A DNA stretch of 64,000 nucleotides from Ureaplasma canigenitalium ATCC 51252 (GTDB lineage Bacteria > Bacillota_I > Bacilli_A > Mycoplasmatales > Mycoplasmoidaceae): assembly GCF_000712165.1 (NCBI RefSeq), contig NZ_KL544010.1, forward strand, positions 320,591 to 384,590, in the 5' to 3' direction. Made by a program: the position numbers and the translations under genes. Of this stretch, positions 13,571 to 28,623 are shown piece by piece. The notes under the pieces are model-generated. The model did no database searches, was not told the origin of the DNA, and was given only the letters and a program-made list of their open reading frames with translations. Each line of letters opens with the position of its first letter. The stretch's first letter is position 1.

Positions 13571-16500
13571 CTATTTCTTATTTAACTTTCTTTGTTTTTT
13601 CTTTTTTATAATGATCGAAATAATCACCGCAAGGATGATTAATCCAGCGAAGTTTGAAAGGAGAACGATTCAAATTAAGTTGTAATCGATGTTAAGTCGA
13701 TATTCAACATGTTCAAGACCAGTCTCTTGGTTCAATAAACTATCGGTACGGATAATAATTACTTTTGGATTGATTGGTTGATTATCTTTGATAATAATTT
13801 GTTTACTTTCACTATCGTATCGTATAGTTGCAAGTTCACTCTTTAAATCAAAGTCCTCTTGCAGATTCTTAATAAAGTTTAAATCCTGAATTAATTTAGT
13901 ATCCTTAAGCAGTAATTCAGGTTTATTGTTTGGATCAATAATTGTTAACTGCACATTTTGCAGTGAAACAATTCAATCTTGAAGATAAGATGGATGATAG
14001 ATTGAACCATCAATTGTCTTAAAGTCAACAATGATTGAGTCGAGATCTTTGTTATTTAATACAACAAAGAGTGGTTTTTCCCCTTTCTTACCATTCTTGT
14101 CCTTAGGGTAAACAACAACATTGTTATTTCCATCAATTTCAACAACGACATTATCTGGTTTAAATCGTTCCTTACCGACGGTAATGAATCCATCTTTATC
14201 ACGTTTATGTTTAGTTTCATCTTGTAGAATGCTTAGATAAGCCTTCGCTTGATCACCACGTGCTTTAATTACATCTTCAATCCCAAAGAACGGAGTTTCA
14301 TTCTTAGACATTATGCTTGGAAGATTAAAGACTTTCAAGATGAATTGCTTTCCGTCATCATCGACTCCGATGATGACGAAATAGTCCTTAATCTTTTTAA
14401 TCTTCGTTTCTTTTAGGTTATTCGTCTTAGTAATACCAATGCTCTTTAGATACTTAACAAGGTCAAGACCAAAACGAAGTGGTTTATTAACAAGGTCAAC
14501 AATTTCCCCGTGGTTATTACTTAAGACTTTATTCATAAAGTAAAAACCATTATAGTTAAGGAAAACATCGCTTGCCTTTCCATTTAGGAAGGGAAGGTAA
14601 TGGTGGTCATCAATAATAACAATCGATCGACCAGCATCGTCCTTAATTATGTTATATTGATTATTAACATATTTATCCTTGTCACCATGGGCATTATGAT
14701 ATGTATTGGTTGTATCAAGGGTTGGGTTTGAAACAAGGTAATTGCCAATATTTGTTTTATTTATTAATTGCTTGTTGATTTCATTATGTGGAACTTTGAT
14801 ATAAGGACTAAAAGTAAGTTCATTCTCATTGTAATCAATCGCATCAAAAATGTTATAAAGTTCACTAGCATTAATAACCTTGATTGCATTATTAATTACA
14901 ACTACCCGGGTGAAACTATTTACACTTTCTTCATTAAGTCCTTTAAAGATAATTTGGTCAGTATTTGGTTTGTACTCGACTGTCCAATTCTTATAGCTCT
15001 TTACAAGACCATCATCAAGGGTTTTCTCCTGGTACGGGAGAATAACATTTTGATTTATGAAATCATTTTCAATAATATCTTTCGAAAGATTCTTTTCATC
15101 AGGACGACTAAGAATAAGGGGATTTGCTCGTTTAATCAGGGTGTAAATTTGTTTTGCCTTGACCGCATCATCTAGTTTAATTGAATCTTTTATGACATTA
15201 AACTTCGGTATACGCTTAGTTGGTTCAATCACCAAAATAGCCTTATCGGTTCGCTTATCTTTAAATTCAACAGTACCGTCATCCCGTGCTTCGACAAGAA
15301 CATCTTCTGGTTTGATTAGAGTACCATCAAGATTAATTTCACCAGCATTATTTCTTGGATAACGATCTTGTTTCAGGAGTTCCTTAGTTAAGGTATCATT
15401 TAGGTTTCCAGCATTATCAATGACTTCATCAATGGTTGAAATGTGATAACCAATATCCTTTTCAGAAAGAGCAGGTGGTGCATCGTTAATAATATAGGTG
15501 TAGTGATACTTACCTTTTCGACCGGTGATTGATAGATTTTTATAAGATCCTATTTCAAGTTTTAAATCAACTCCATCAAAGTTAGCATCTTCTTTAATTT
15601 CATTATAAATTGGAGCTAGTTCAGGATATTTATCAACAAGGATTTGGTTAAATGTTAAACCACCGCTCTTCGTTAGTTCACTAACAAAATTTTTATAACG
15701 GATATTATCTTTAATAAATAATTCCTTAACATCAAGTCGACTGAAAGCGAAGTATTGACTTTGGAAGAAATAATACTCCTTATTAGTTGTATCAATCAAT
15801 TTAAAGTGTTCACGCCATTCGACTTCATTCGGTACATACTTAACGATTGAATCGGTATGTGGTACATAACTAATATTATTAGGAACCCCGATGTCTTTAC
15901 TAACATTAATGCTATATCCATTTAGGGATTCATTTTGATTAATAAGACCAATCGCTTTAAGGTAAGCTGTTCGAATTAAATCCTTTTGTCACTTACGACG
16001 AAGTTCTTTTAACTCTGCTTTTATTTGAGTCTCTGTCTTCCCTTCTTTATCCTTGACTTCTAGATCACGATATTCCTTCGCTTTTTCAAGGGTAAATTCA
16101 CGGAAAATTTGATCATCGTCAAAAATGGTATATTCATTTTCATTATCAAAAACAGCAAGGACATTATTAATCTTTAAAATATGGTTATTAACAGTATTGT
16201 TATCATCGATAATAAGGACACGAGTATTTGGATCGTACTTAATCATCGTATTGACATCAGTAAATCAACTAGGGACATCATCCTGGAAGACTTCAATTAG
16301 TTTATCCCTTAAATAAGGATTATCCTTTAAGTTATCCTTTAAAGGAATAAATCGGTCTTGACCTAAGGTAATTAGGAAAATATTATGTGTTAGATCGTAA
16401 ATTAAATCAAGGTCGTTTTGAATACGGTGTTTACTATCGATAGCATCAATAACAGCACGTTTTGGCACTACAAAGGTATCCATTACGATTAATGGATACT

Positions 16501-19500
16501 GTATATTAGAATCATCTTGTGATGGATCTTTCGGTCTTATTTCAACAGTCTTACCGTCGGGTGAAACTACAAAACGAACTTCATCGGGATTAAAAGTGAC
16601 TGTTGGTGAAAGATGAACCTTACCGTTTGCATCACGTTTAAAAAGATTGTCGTTTTGATAATGCTTAAGGATTAAGTCCGGAAGACTATCATTGCTATTA
16701 TAAATGTCATCCTTAGAAATAAATGATGCATCACTATTATTAACCATACTTGGTAAAGTAAAGGTTGTAATGTTACTAATGACATTAGAAGCATCGAGAT
16801 CATAAACAATTAGGGTGTTATTGTGATAAATAAACTTAGTACCATTAAGACTTGTATTATTTGTAAAAACAGCAATAATCTTATTTCTTAGTTCAGGATT
16901 GTCAATAACATCATTTACTACTTGAATCTCATTTTCCTTAAATAGTTTTGTTTGATTATATAAATTAACAAAATTGTTATATTTGTTAGTAGCATTATTT
17001 GTCAAATGAGTTGTATCAACAATAACATATAGCGTTTCATTTGTTTCAGGATGGGGGATACCATTATTGTCTTTAATAAAAGTAACACTATCATCATAAC
17101 TGAAACCATAAATGTTTTTTGAGACATCAACAGGATCGTTTTTTACATTAACATTTAGAAGATTGTTGTATGTACTAAAGACACTTTGACTATTTGGTTT
17201 TTTTCGTCCTATGTTCTTTTCTTTTTGCTGACCAAGACTATTTAAGTATTGCTCAAGCACTTTTTTAACATCGTAATTGTTCTCGTTTAATTTAAGAGCA
17301 AACTCATTCTCATCTTCATATAGATCATTAAGAGCAATAATCTTAGGAGTATTCTTAATTGTAAGAACACGTGGTTTAATCGATTGGTTATCACGGATAA
17401 CGATTAAGTTCTTACTTCGATCATAAATAATCGTTGCAAGCGAAAGATCTCAATTATTAACATGATTACTAATATAGTCATCAAGAATCTTCTTTAGAAG
17501 CGGATGGTTTTTAATAGCAGGAGTAAGCGGGTGTTCAAGAGTGTTGTTAACCGGACCTGTATTGTCAATTAGATCATAAAGTTCCTTCGCTTTTCTTATA
17601 TCACTAAATCGGTAGTCTTGTGGGCCATTTTCAATTGCTCCGCCTGGAAGAATATTCTTCTCATTAACATCGTAACTATAGTAAATCTTTGTGCTGTTCT
17701 TATCAGGAATAAGTACTTCGTTACCTGCACCGTCGGTAATAAGGATAGAACCGTCATCCTGTTGTACAACACTCTTAAGTGGTACAACAAGGGTAGCTCC
17801 ACTATAAACAATTTCTTTATGCTTCTTATTCGGATCTTTTGGATCAGTTCTTTCAATCTGTGGATAGAATGAAGCATCTTCAAGCGACTGTTTAAACGTT
17901 TCGTTAAAATCACCAAAGTTATTTAGAATAGCACTTTCACTTGGAATTCCCTTTGGATTTGAAATCGCGATAGGAAGGTTATTCATTTGAATAACAAAGT
18001 CAACAAGCACTTTTTTACTATCTCTTGTTATTTCTTTTTTACCGATGATGTAAAGGACATCGTGGTCACCGTTTCGATGCTTATGTAATTTGACATCAGA
18101 AATTCCATAGTTATTTACAATTCCTATAAGAATTGGTGATGAGACTTCACTAATAGGAGTGTAGTCAACACTGGAAACGGTTTCATAAAGTCGAAGGAAC
18201 TCTACAATCCCTTGGCTATATGTTTTCTTTCCGTCAATTGGGGTAATTTCATAATGACTACGGTCAAAAACATAAACAGGCTGATCAGTTCCACCTTCTA
18301 GATATTTATAAGTAAGAGCATCTTTAAATTGTGCTGAAACATCCTCTCCTGGTACATCAAAACGCACATAGTAACTTGAAATATCATCCTTGATATTACT
18401 TGACTTATCATTTAGGTTCTTATCAGAAGTATTTAAAATCTTGTTATCAATGGTTTGTTTCGGACTATTTGAGTCAAGCGACTGACCACCATCTAGTACA
18501 AATCCTTCGTGATGGCGATATAAATGTTCGGCATCAATTACTTTTGTAACATTTACAAAAACAATTTGGTCCTCGCGGTTGTTCTTACGTGCTCGAAGAA
18601 TGATTTCGTTCCGATGTTTATTGTATTCAATGGTGAAGATCGCTTGACCATCACGGAACGATGCAATGTTTTCAGTATCAACAACACTTTTAATAAAGTC
18701 AATGTTAAGAAGATTCTTATTGACTTTACCATCGAGATCTTTAAAGAGTAGAGTTTTTTGATTGTTTTTAATGTTTTCATCAAAAAGAGGATTCTCTTCA
18801 ATATTCTTTAAGTAGTTGTAAGTCATTAATGGAGTTGCATTAGTGCTACTTCATTCTTTAACTCGGACAACCGGAAGATCTTGTTTAAAGTCAATAACAG
18901 TAAGAATCTTATCTCCTTGTTTAATCACAACTTGAGTTTTGTTCGATTGGTTCGGATCTTTTACTGTTTCAAAAACAAGACTTGGATCATTTAATTGAAT
19001 TTCAACCCCGTTAACGACGATGACATTTTCATCTTCATTCAATAGTGGTTCTTTATATACCCCACGTTCAGGAGATTCGGTAATGCTATTATTACGATTA
19101 CGAATTTGTTTGTTTAGTTCTAGATTTTCAGCTGCGATCGCTTTTGCTTGCTTAATTAAATTAGTCTTTGTCGCATTGGCTATCTTCTCTTCAATAGTAT
19201 TACCATTTGCTTTTGAAATATCATCAGCAATTAATTTATGAGTCTGATCAAGATCAAATATCTGTGGAATAAGGATTTTAACAACCTTAATCTTATTGGT
19301 TGTACTATCTGTTCCACGAATAGCAAGAATGTTGCCATTTGCAAGACCAACATCAAGATTATTCGCATCTTCCTTAAATCCAAGTGTACTTACTATACTA
19401 TTTAAATCAGCACTACCAATCGTATCAACCTTAACATCTTGATAAATATATTGTTTAGTTTGGTTATCAAAAAGCGGACTCGCTTTTTGTTTAAGCAAAT

Positions 19501-22500
19501 TAACCATTCCAACAAGGTTAGTGTACGAAAAATTACGAGCATCGTGTTCAAGATACAATGTTTGATCAACAAAGAAAATTTGATCAAGATCAGTACCTAC
19601 ACCGGTATTAATGGTATAAACATCAACATTCTGGATGTTTGAAGATTGGTAAGGAGGTTTTAGGATATAACCATTTAGGTTATGAGAGTCACCACCAAGT
19701 GCATTTAATTTTTGAAGGATTAGACGTGACTTTTCACTATTTTGACCAACTACTTCACGTCAGTCATAAAGGAGTCTTCCCTGTCCGTAAATCGTATCAT
19801 AACTCGTAACTTTAATGATGTTACCATAAATCACAAGGTAGTCATCTTGAAGTACAAAAATTCTTTGAGTTGCCTTGTCAAAAATAATCTTGGTATTGTC
19901 ATCTAAATTAAGAAGATCGTTTTTTATATCCCTATTGTTACGGTCAGACTGAATAAGACGTTTAAGCAGTTCACTATTCTTAACATCCTTGTAAAGAACA
20001 GCACCATCAGTCTTGTTTGCCTTTGTATAAAGTTGATCAAATTCATATACAATAAGAGCATTGTTATTAACAATTCCCGTTGTCTCAAGGGCATAAACTT
20101 TTGGAATTTTCTTTTCCGTTGCAATATGTTTTTGCTTACCGTTATAACGATATATATATCCATCACCTTTATCGTTCGCATCAGCACTTCGACTTATACT
20201 TACATTTGTGCCTTCAGCTGGGAAATCAGTTCCACCGCTAAGTAGTTCGTTTTGGCCAACACGGACAAGACCTAAGATAGCTTCGTTTAAAATAGCATCT
20301 CCATCAAGTCATTTTGACTTTTCAACAAAAGTACGAGCAAGTTGAAGAGTTGTAGGAACTTTTGCATTACCTTGCTTTAGGTCTTCAACATGTGGGAAAC
20401 CTGAAAGAACAACAACATGTTTCGCATGGGTTGTTTTGTTTTCACCATAAATAACAATAATGTTATTTTTTGCTTGAGTGTCCTTCTTAATCTTAAATGC
20501 TTTTGCCGATGCAATATCGATATTACCAAGTGAGAAGTTTGAAATAATATCAGTTAAAAAGTTAGGAGGAGTGACTGATGGGTCACCAAGAGTGACATCA
20601 GGTTGGTTTGGATCAACACTGAATTCCTTGTCTACTTTCTTCGCTCATTCTTCGAAGAAAAACACTTTAGTGACAAGTTGCTGAACATTAACTTTTTCAT
20701 TTGCAATGTGATAGTTTTCGTCATCAAGTATGTATAATTGAACCTTATTATTTGGGTCATAAATAATCGTATCGCTGTTTCGATCACCATTTGTTACACG
20801 AAGTTTATTTGTAGATGTCCCTTGTTGCAGAGTATAGAAACCTCATTTAATTTCCTTTTGTTTTCCGTTCTCCATCATCGGATTACTCAACTTATTTGAA
20901 AGGAAATCTGTCACTGACTTATCATTATCAACAATGTCTTTAATAGTGTAAGCATCCTTCTTTTCAATAACACGCGGAACATTGTAATAAACAAGAGTAT
21001 GGTTAGTATAAGTATTCTTAAAGATAACACGGTCAAGGTCAGGATAATAAGTATACTTAATCGCATCTGTTACATTATTAGTGTTAGTAAAGAAGTTTGA
21101 CGGAATCCCTTCGTCACTAAAGAACAGTAGATGTTGATACTTAGTTGTATCGAAAGTAAGCTCCTTGTCTTTTTCTGCTAGTGGAACAGTTTTAAGAAGA
21201 TCATAGACAACATGAGCATTCTTTTCATTAGCATTAAAAGCGATGATATTTTCAGGAACAATATTATCAGGAACAATAATATTTACGAACTTCTTTGTTG
21301 AAGCACTTTTTAGAAGAAGAGAATTATCAAGATTGAATTCAACAACAAGATCTGAAACCTTCAATTTATATGGAGTTGATTGTTTTGCTTTATCAATAAC
21401 TTCAATTTCCCCGTTTGTTTGAGTGTAATTGCTGTTATCCTTAAAGAATTCACTTCACACTTGATCAACACTCTTTGTATTATTGACATTTTTAAAGAGA
21501 TGATCAAGGGTTGGTAAGTTACCATTATGTAGATTTTGACTTTCAATAATGATTGGTAAATTAATACCGACCATCTTTTTCGTATATGCCTTACGAGTAC
21601 TTGTAGCACTATACTCACTAGTAAAGATAAGACGTTCTTTGGTGCTATCAAAACGAACATAGGTTGAAGAAGGATCAAGACCTTCTCCGTATTCATTAAC
21701 AATGTTCGTTAATTCAGTATTGTTTAAATCTGAAACAAGAATTCCTTTATCATTGTTGCGATTGGCAGCACCCTTAATCCGATTAAGGGTTTGATAAAAT
21801 TCCTTAATGTTTGAGATTTCACGTTCAATATCAACCGCATCATCAACATACTCAGTAGTATTTAAAATATAAATCTTTCTCGATTTATTTGTCGTGTCTT
21901 CAACAACATAGTTAGTAGGGATTTCATCTTTAGAAACCTTCATTGTTCTGGGATATTTATAAAGGTCAAGTTTGTTATCAATTTGTGCTGAATTTCCAAA
22001 ATTACTTGTTAATTTTGTTTCAATAGCTTTTGATGCTGATTTTCCCCCGACAATTTCAGTATAGAAATTTTCATCGTTTAAATTTAATTCAGTGTGAGTA
22101 TTATCTACAACTCGAATAAAGTTAGTGATGACAAGTGCTTCGATGACATTGTTATTACTGTCAAAACGACGGATAATAATGCGGTCATTGTCACTATGTT
22201 CAAGTTCGGTAATATAGTATTCAATACTTACTTTATTTATGTTGCTAATATAATCGTTGATGTTTAACCCTGTTTTGGTAAACATCATAGCGATTTTGGG
22301 TAATTGAAGGAAAGCAACAGTCGCTTCTTTTTGTGGAATTTGGTTTTCAGTTCTCGGTGTTCTTAAGTTATCAGTAGTTTTATCAAGGGTGCTATCTGTT
22401 TTTAACTTCTTTAGTTCGTTCTTAATATCAAGAGCATCGTAAACCGTTCAAGCACTTGATTCACGACCATAAACAATTTCCGCATGCTTGTAATTAGGAA

Positions 22501-25500
22501 TATATGAAAGGAATTTTGAGTCAAGATCACGACCATCTTCGGTTCTTAGAGTAATTTTCTTTGTTACACGGTCAATACCAACGATAATCTTATTGAATTC
22601 AAAGTTTTCACCACGAACTTCAATATTTAAATTAGTTTTATTGTTTGTAGGGTCAAGAACATTCTTGACAGCATTCTTCATTCTTAGATCATCGTTACCT
22701 GTGTACTTAATAAAGTCGTAAACGGTTGGATTTTGGATATTACTTTCAAGAATATCTCGTGGTAGTCGGTCGATTAGATAAATTTCATGTTTATTTGTTT
22801 GTTTATTGTCAATATAAACAACAATTTTATTGTTAGGACGACCATTAACATTACTTGCAACTAGCCTTAGATAAGGATCTTGTTCGTTACCAATTTTACC
22901 CTTTAAATCGTCGATGAAGACATTAATATCAGATTGATCATTCGCTGGAATGCTACGAACTAAATCACTATATTTAATGATTGTTTTCTGTTTTAAAAGA
23001 GCATCAAAAATCACCTTAAACTGACGTTTATGGTTCGGAATTAGTTTATCACCCTCAATTGGATTATCCTTATGGTAAACAGTAATGTCCTTCAAAACAA
23101 GGGTCTTATCATCACCGTTCCGTTTTAATACATAGTATTCATCAACCTTTCTGATTTCAACATCATTATCAGGGAAATTAAAAGTGTCAATGTTTTTTCC
23201 ACCTTGAGTTAGTAAGTAGTTTTGAATAATGGTTCTTACATTAAAACTACGTTCAACAACTTCATCAATTTTAAGAAGACTATTTTCACCTTTATCATGG
23301 ATATAGGTTTCTGATGTAGCAACAAATCCGGTATATGCTTTAGCATGGTTCTTAGATGTATCAATTAATCAAAGTATTTGACTATCGTAGTCAACCATTG
23401 CTTTGTCATAAGTATAGGTGCGACCATTTTCAGTTTCAGTTAACTTAATTTTATTAAAACTGCTAAGAGCTGTATTTGCATCAAAAATCTTATTACCATT
23501 CTTCTCTTCAGTTGAAAGTTTTTCTTGTTCTTTAATCTTAGCAACGATGTTAAATAAAGTATCAATATCTGCTTTAGTATTAAGGTTATAAAGAGTAGAA
23601 AATTCTGCAGTATCGACCGTTGGTACTGCATTATTACTTGCTACAAAAACATCGACATCTTGGTTATTACTATTTCTTAGTTTAAATAGTCTCACAGAAT
23701 GGTTCGCATTGTATTCAAGTGTAATTGTGGTGTTCGCAATATCTACTCTATGTTCACCAAACGGGATATTACCAGTTTGACCAGCTTGAAGTGGAAATTG
23801 AATCCCTTTTGATTCAGCAATAAATTTCTTAACAATAAACTGGTTAGGTTCAGGACGAATCTTACCTTTATTATCAACCGCTTCCATCGCTTCATATATT
23901 GTTCCTCAACGAACTTGTTCAGACTGGTCAGAGACAAACAAAGGAAGGTTATTGAAAACATAATAATATTTTTCACCATTGTCTTCACCAACAGCTACAA
24001 ACTTAAGACCTAATTTAAAGATTTTCTTTACATCTTTGTATTTACCAGAATCAGATGTTTTTCTATCGTCGAAAAACTTCTTAACAACTTGAACACCTTC
24101 ATCAGTATCATTAATATCAAGTTGATTAGTAAATTCGTTATTGACTAATTTATCTGTAATGAATTTACGGAACTTATCAGATTCATTATTAAACACATTA
24201 TCAGGTACCTGACTAAAGTGATTGAATGTCACAAAGTAAACCGGTTTGTTGTTTGCGACAATAATTGGACGATCACCAACGAACTGTAGTTCAAAATGTT
24301 CAGTTCCAGTGCTATCTCGGACATCAATACCAAGGAACAAATTATTCTTCACTAAAGCTGCTTTATTATTTGTAAATCGGTCAGTTACCGTTCTTCTAAG
24401 ATTAGTGTCGTTTTCTGGTTTTAGAAGTTCAAGTTCATATTCACCCGTTGCATTATCCTTAGTTGTAAAGATTTCTTTTTCATCAGCAACACGAGCGATG
24501 TTATAAACGACAAGAATCTTTCCATCAGCACTATTTTTACCCTTTTCATAGATGACAAAACGAGCATTAGGAAAGTCGACATCAACAGTAGTTTGAGCAG
24601 TAATATTAAATGGTTTATTATTATTTTTAAATTCTTGTGTAAATAGAGCTTCAAGTTGCTTCTTCTTCTCAGTTGTATCATTCCCTGAGAATGCTTTTCA
24701 ATAACCATAGGTTACTTTATCGCTGCTCCGATCGGTTGTTTTTGAGTACTCAATACTCGAAAAATCAGGGATACGACTACCATTTTTAGTAAAAATAATG
24801 GTACCGAAATTTGCTCCTGCCACACCAGTGTAAAGTTGTACATAGTTACGTTTACTATTATCACCAACCAGATATTGAATATTAGTTTCAGCAACAGTGA
24901 AACGATTATTTTCGTTCGGCGAAATGCGATAGTCAAAGTCGTAAATCTTTGTCCCTTGGTTGAAGATATTAGCACTATTTAGTTTATCCTTTAGAGCTTC
25001 AAGATAATTACCATTTTTACTAATGATTTCATCATTAGTTGGGAAAGTAAAACTTACTCCTGGATGTTTGTTTTTATCGACAACTTCATCTTCTTCATAA
25101 ATATTTGGTAAGTCGTAAATCGGAAGAATGGCATATTGGGTTTTGGTTTCATATTCTCTCGAACCAGCTACAACAAGGTATTGGTAATCATGTTTACCAT
25201 CCTTACTCTTCTTTGTGACAAAGAAGACCTTTGTATCAAGAAGAGCACCAGCCGGTTTGTTATGAGCTCCTTGAACACTTCCCATATTGTTGTAATAAAA
25301 GTAGTAACTTTCATCGTTCGCACTTTTTGTAAGACGATCTACAATGGTTGGTGCGATTGTTTTTAGTTCATCTAGTGAAACACCATCCTTATATGTATGT
25401 TTATCTCGAACCTTTAAAATTAGTTGACGGTATTCTTCAAGTGGAGGAGTACCACGGAATAAAGCATTTGCAGTTTTTGGTTGTAGATATTGGATATCAT

Positions 25501-28500
25501 CATAAACTTTAATCTTATTTCGATCCTTAGTTAATTGATAAATATCAGTTTCAAAACTACGTTCACCGTTATTTGGACCAGTATCACTCGAAAACTTTTG
25601 TAAAGTTTCAGCGGTAGCCGAAGCATCAATTGTATATAAACCAAACTCTGTCCGTCTTCCATTATTTTGATTAATAACAAAATTTAAATTCTTATATTTA
25701 TTGTAATCATTTGTAAAATCACTATTAAAGTTATTAACCGCTTGGTCAATAACATATCCAAGGTAATTTGAACCAAGTCTCTTACCTTCTTCTTCAAACA
25801 TTAATGAAGTATCTGTTACTTTTTGAAGACCATAAAAAACGACAGATTCCTGCAGGTTTTCATCAATATAAGTAAGAATTCCCTCATTTGGTTCAAAAAT
25901 GATTCTTCCTTCATTAATCGAACCAACATAGTTTCTGATGAAAGTAGGATCAAGTAGTTCTTGCTTGATTTGTTTCACTATTTTACCGTTATTTGGTGTC
26001 GTAGTCGAATGATCGTCGGCCTTTAAAATCTTTTTAATGAACTCAAGAGTTTGAAGGTCATCGACATTCCATTTGATAGCAACACTCGAAGGAAGAAGAC
26101 CACGTTGGTTTTTAGGTTGTTTCTTTACATCGATTAATTGAACTTCTTTTTTTTCAACAGTAGATGAACCGTTTTTCACATTCTTAACCAAAGCTATTTG
26201 GTTACGATCTTTCTTTAGATCAAAATCAAAGTATGTCTTACTATTTTCAGGATAAGTCTTATTTACTGTATTTTCATAGTCATAAACAATTCCATCAATC
26301 TCAAGTTTACTGTTATCGTTGTTATGACGTTTTGCAATCTCATTTAGAAATTTGTGGATAATATCAGTTGAAGAAGTAACACTTAATGTAGCATCAACAG
26401 CTTGTTTTGGTAATTCAGTCTTAATTTCCTTTACTACTTCGTCAGTAATAGTATTAATGTTAACTTTATCGTCATAACCATTAAAGACAAGATCAGTTGT
26501 AATTACTTTTGGTAAATCATAAATTAAAAGAATCTTCGATACATCAGTTTCGTTTTCAGTGTTAACAATGATGAATTTATCACCATTCGTACTATCTTCA
26601 AATCGAAGGATTCTTGAAGTGTCCTTGTTGAATGAATCTTTAATTCCAGTAGTGTTTGTTACATAATCATTTAATTGAGCAAGGTCGACATCCTTAACTG
26701 GTAGAAAGAATTTAACAACCTTATTTTGATTTCTTTGAAATGCTTTATTATCAGTAAAAATTTTTCGTCCACGTTCACTGTTGAAACTATGACCATAAAG
26801 AATATAAATATCTTCGTTTGTTTTAGCGAAGTGTATCTTCTTAATTTTCGGATATTTAGTACCGGTTTTTAGTTTATATTCATTTGTGTTAGTATTAGTT
26901 ACATCAGAAACAGTAATTTGGTCATTAGTATCAACATCTGGTATAAAAACAGTTTCAAGATATTTCCCTTTATTCTTAAAAAGGTTCTCCTTCATAATAT
27001 TGACAGTTTGATTTTCAATCTGGTCAGGACTTGTCGCATTAGAGTCGAAGTTCTTCGCAAGTTGAGCAAGACTAAACAGGTTGTTTGTCGTATCAATATT
27101 TGCTCCATTGGTATTATCTTTAAAAACCCCATTTGATCTTGATACTTTAGGTAAATTCTTAAAAACAAACACTTTCTTGTTGTTGATTGTTTCATCAATC
27201 ACAACGATTTTATTTGCTTTGCTTGAATAAAAAACACGACTAAAATAAATATTGAAATTCTTTTTAAGAAGGATGTTTTCATTATTCACTGTAAAGATTT
27301 TCGATGAAATTATATTATTAAGACTAACAGCCTTTTCTGAATCATCAGTACCAAATTTACTAATGGTTTTAATCTCATCGATTAAGTCTTCTAGGTCAAG
27401 ACCATTGTCGGCTTGTAAGGTAGAAATTCCTCGTTCTTGTTCAAAATATGAATATCCGGTATTGTTATTTGCAAAGTAGGCCTTTTTACTAGCATGGTCT
27501 TCAATAGTTAGATAACCCTCATCGGAGTTAAGAATAACTTTATCAAGCGGGAATTTATCAACACCGTTTGTTTGAAGACCACCAAAGAAACTATTTTCAG
27601 TGATATTATGAAACTTCGCTTTAATTGCTTCTTTGTAGTCAAAACTATGTTGTTTTAAATCTTCAAAAGTAGGAAGAAAGTCATAGTTGTGTTTAGTTTG
27701 ACCATTTACACTGATTTCTTCATCATAACGAAGAATGTTCGGAAGACCATTGATGGTATAAACATGAGTTTGGCCTTCAATCTTACCAGAAACAATAAGT
27801 CGAAAATCTCCTTCATGTCCAATTCTTGCAACTCCAATATCAGTTAAAGGAAGTTTTAAGACTGATTTAATTCAGTTCACTACATTTTCTTCAAACACAG
27901 ATCTTGAATCAAGTCTAAGGAAACTAGAGTTAAGATTTTTTTCATTAGCTTTTGTAGAAGGAAGGAGACCAAAAAACCGAATTAACTCACCTTTCGTATA
28001 ACTTAGATTTTCATCTTTTCAAACAATAGGAATGTTGTGGTATCCAGTTGTGTCATAGAAAGCATACTCTTCTGAAGTACCATTTTTCTCAAGAACAAAA
28101 ACTCCTGCTTCATTTCCACTAGTTACAACTGTCTTAACTCTTCAACCATCCGCTTCGCTTAGATTGTAAGATGTACCGTTAAGTTGCATCTTAACACCTC
28201 TTTTTAGTGCTTTCTGCAAAGCGGTATCAACTTGGAAGTTAGATTCAACTAGTTCAGCAAAAGAATAAACATATGGTTGCGGTTCAGCAATATTCTCACC
28301 CTTTTTAAAATTAGCAGCACCTGAATTGATTTGAATAACTTGTTTGCCGTTATACATACTTGGATAATTCGGTGTTGCATACAAATGGCTTGCGACGGTA
28401 TTTTTCCCTGTTTTTTCACTATGCTCCAAACTCTTTGAACCAACAACCCCTCCCGCGATGGCAGCGGATGAAACGAGTGCAATCGAAGATGTGATTGCTG

Positions 28501-28552
28501 TAATTTTCTTTTTGTTGCTCTTTGAGTAGATTTTGCTATTCTTGTTTGACAT
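13571..28552 (-). CDS. Giant repetitive surface protein of 4993 aa, first gene of tandem pair
   Basis: One code-4 frame runs from ATG 28552 to TAG 13571. I read the two largest gaps (19559-20842 and 27290-28141) and found only TGA (Trp) codons. The N-terminus is lysine-rich and followed by a hydrophobic Ala/Ser/Gly segment (about residues 17-39) without a lipobox Cys. The C-terminus has a membrane helix (about residues 4963-4982) and a basic tail KKKKQRKLNKK, a topology of extracellular mass anchored at the end. Between them about 22 degenerate modules recur every 190-240 residues. Each has an I-x-Y-D-x(4-6)-I-I-F-x-D strand pattern, then N-L/V-P-x-V/I, a D-rich segment, G-N/D-x(3)-A-L and sometimes an N-G-x(5)-P-D/N pair (motif near residues 270, 466, 681, 907, 1147, 1351, 1536, 1932, 2147, 2337, 2526, 3531, 3934, 4361 and 4747). 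AAAGG precedes the start. I do not recognise a named family. Giant mollicute proteins such as the gliding proteins of M. mobile have comparable size, but no homology is claimed. Confidence 0.93.
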
Positions 28553-28623
28553 AACTACTACCTTTGTTAATAATTAGTAAGTTGATTATTTGATATATAT
28601 TAATATATATAGGTTAATAGTTT

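Noticed and set aside
14768..15175. Plus-strand ORF of 135 codons opposite the giant gene
   Set aside because: No ribosome binding site, odd composition, and it lies wholly opposite a conserved-pattern coding region. It is a shadow frame.
1..28552. Apparent set of more than 20 separate small genes on the minus strand
   Set aside because: The breaks are TGA codons in one frame for each giant gene. Read as Trp (code 4) the frames are continuous in every long gap I followed, so these are not frameshifts or separate genes.
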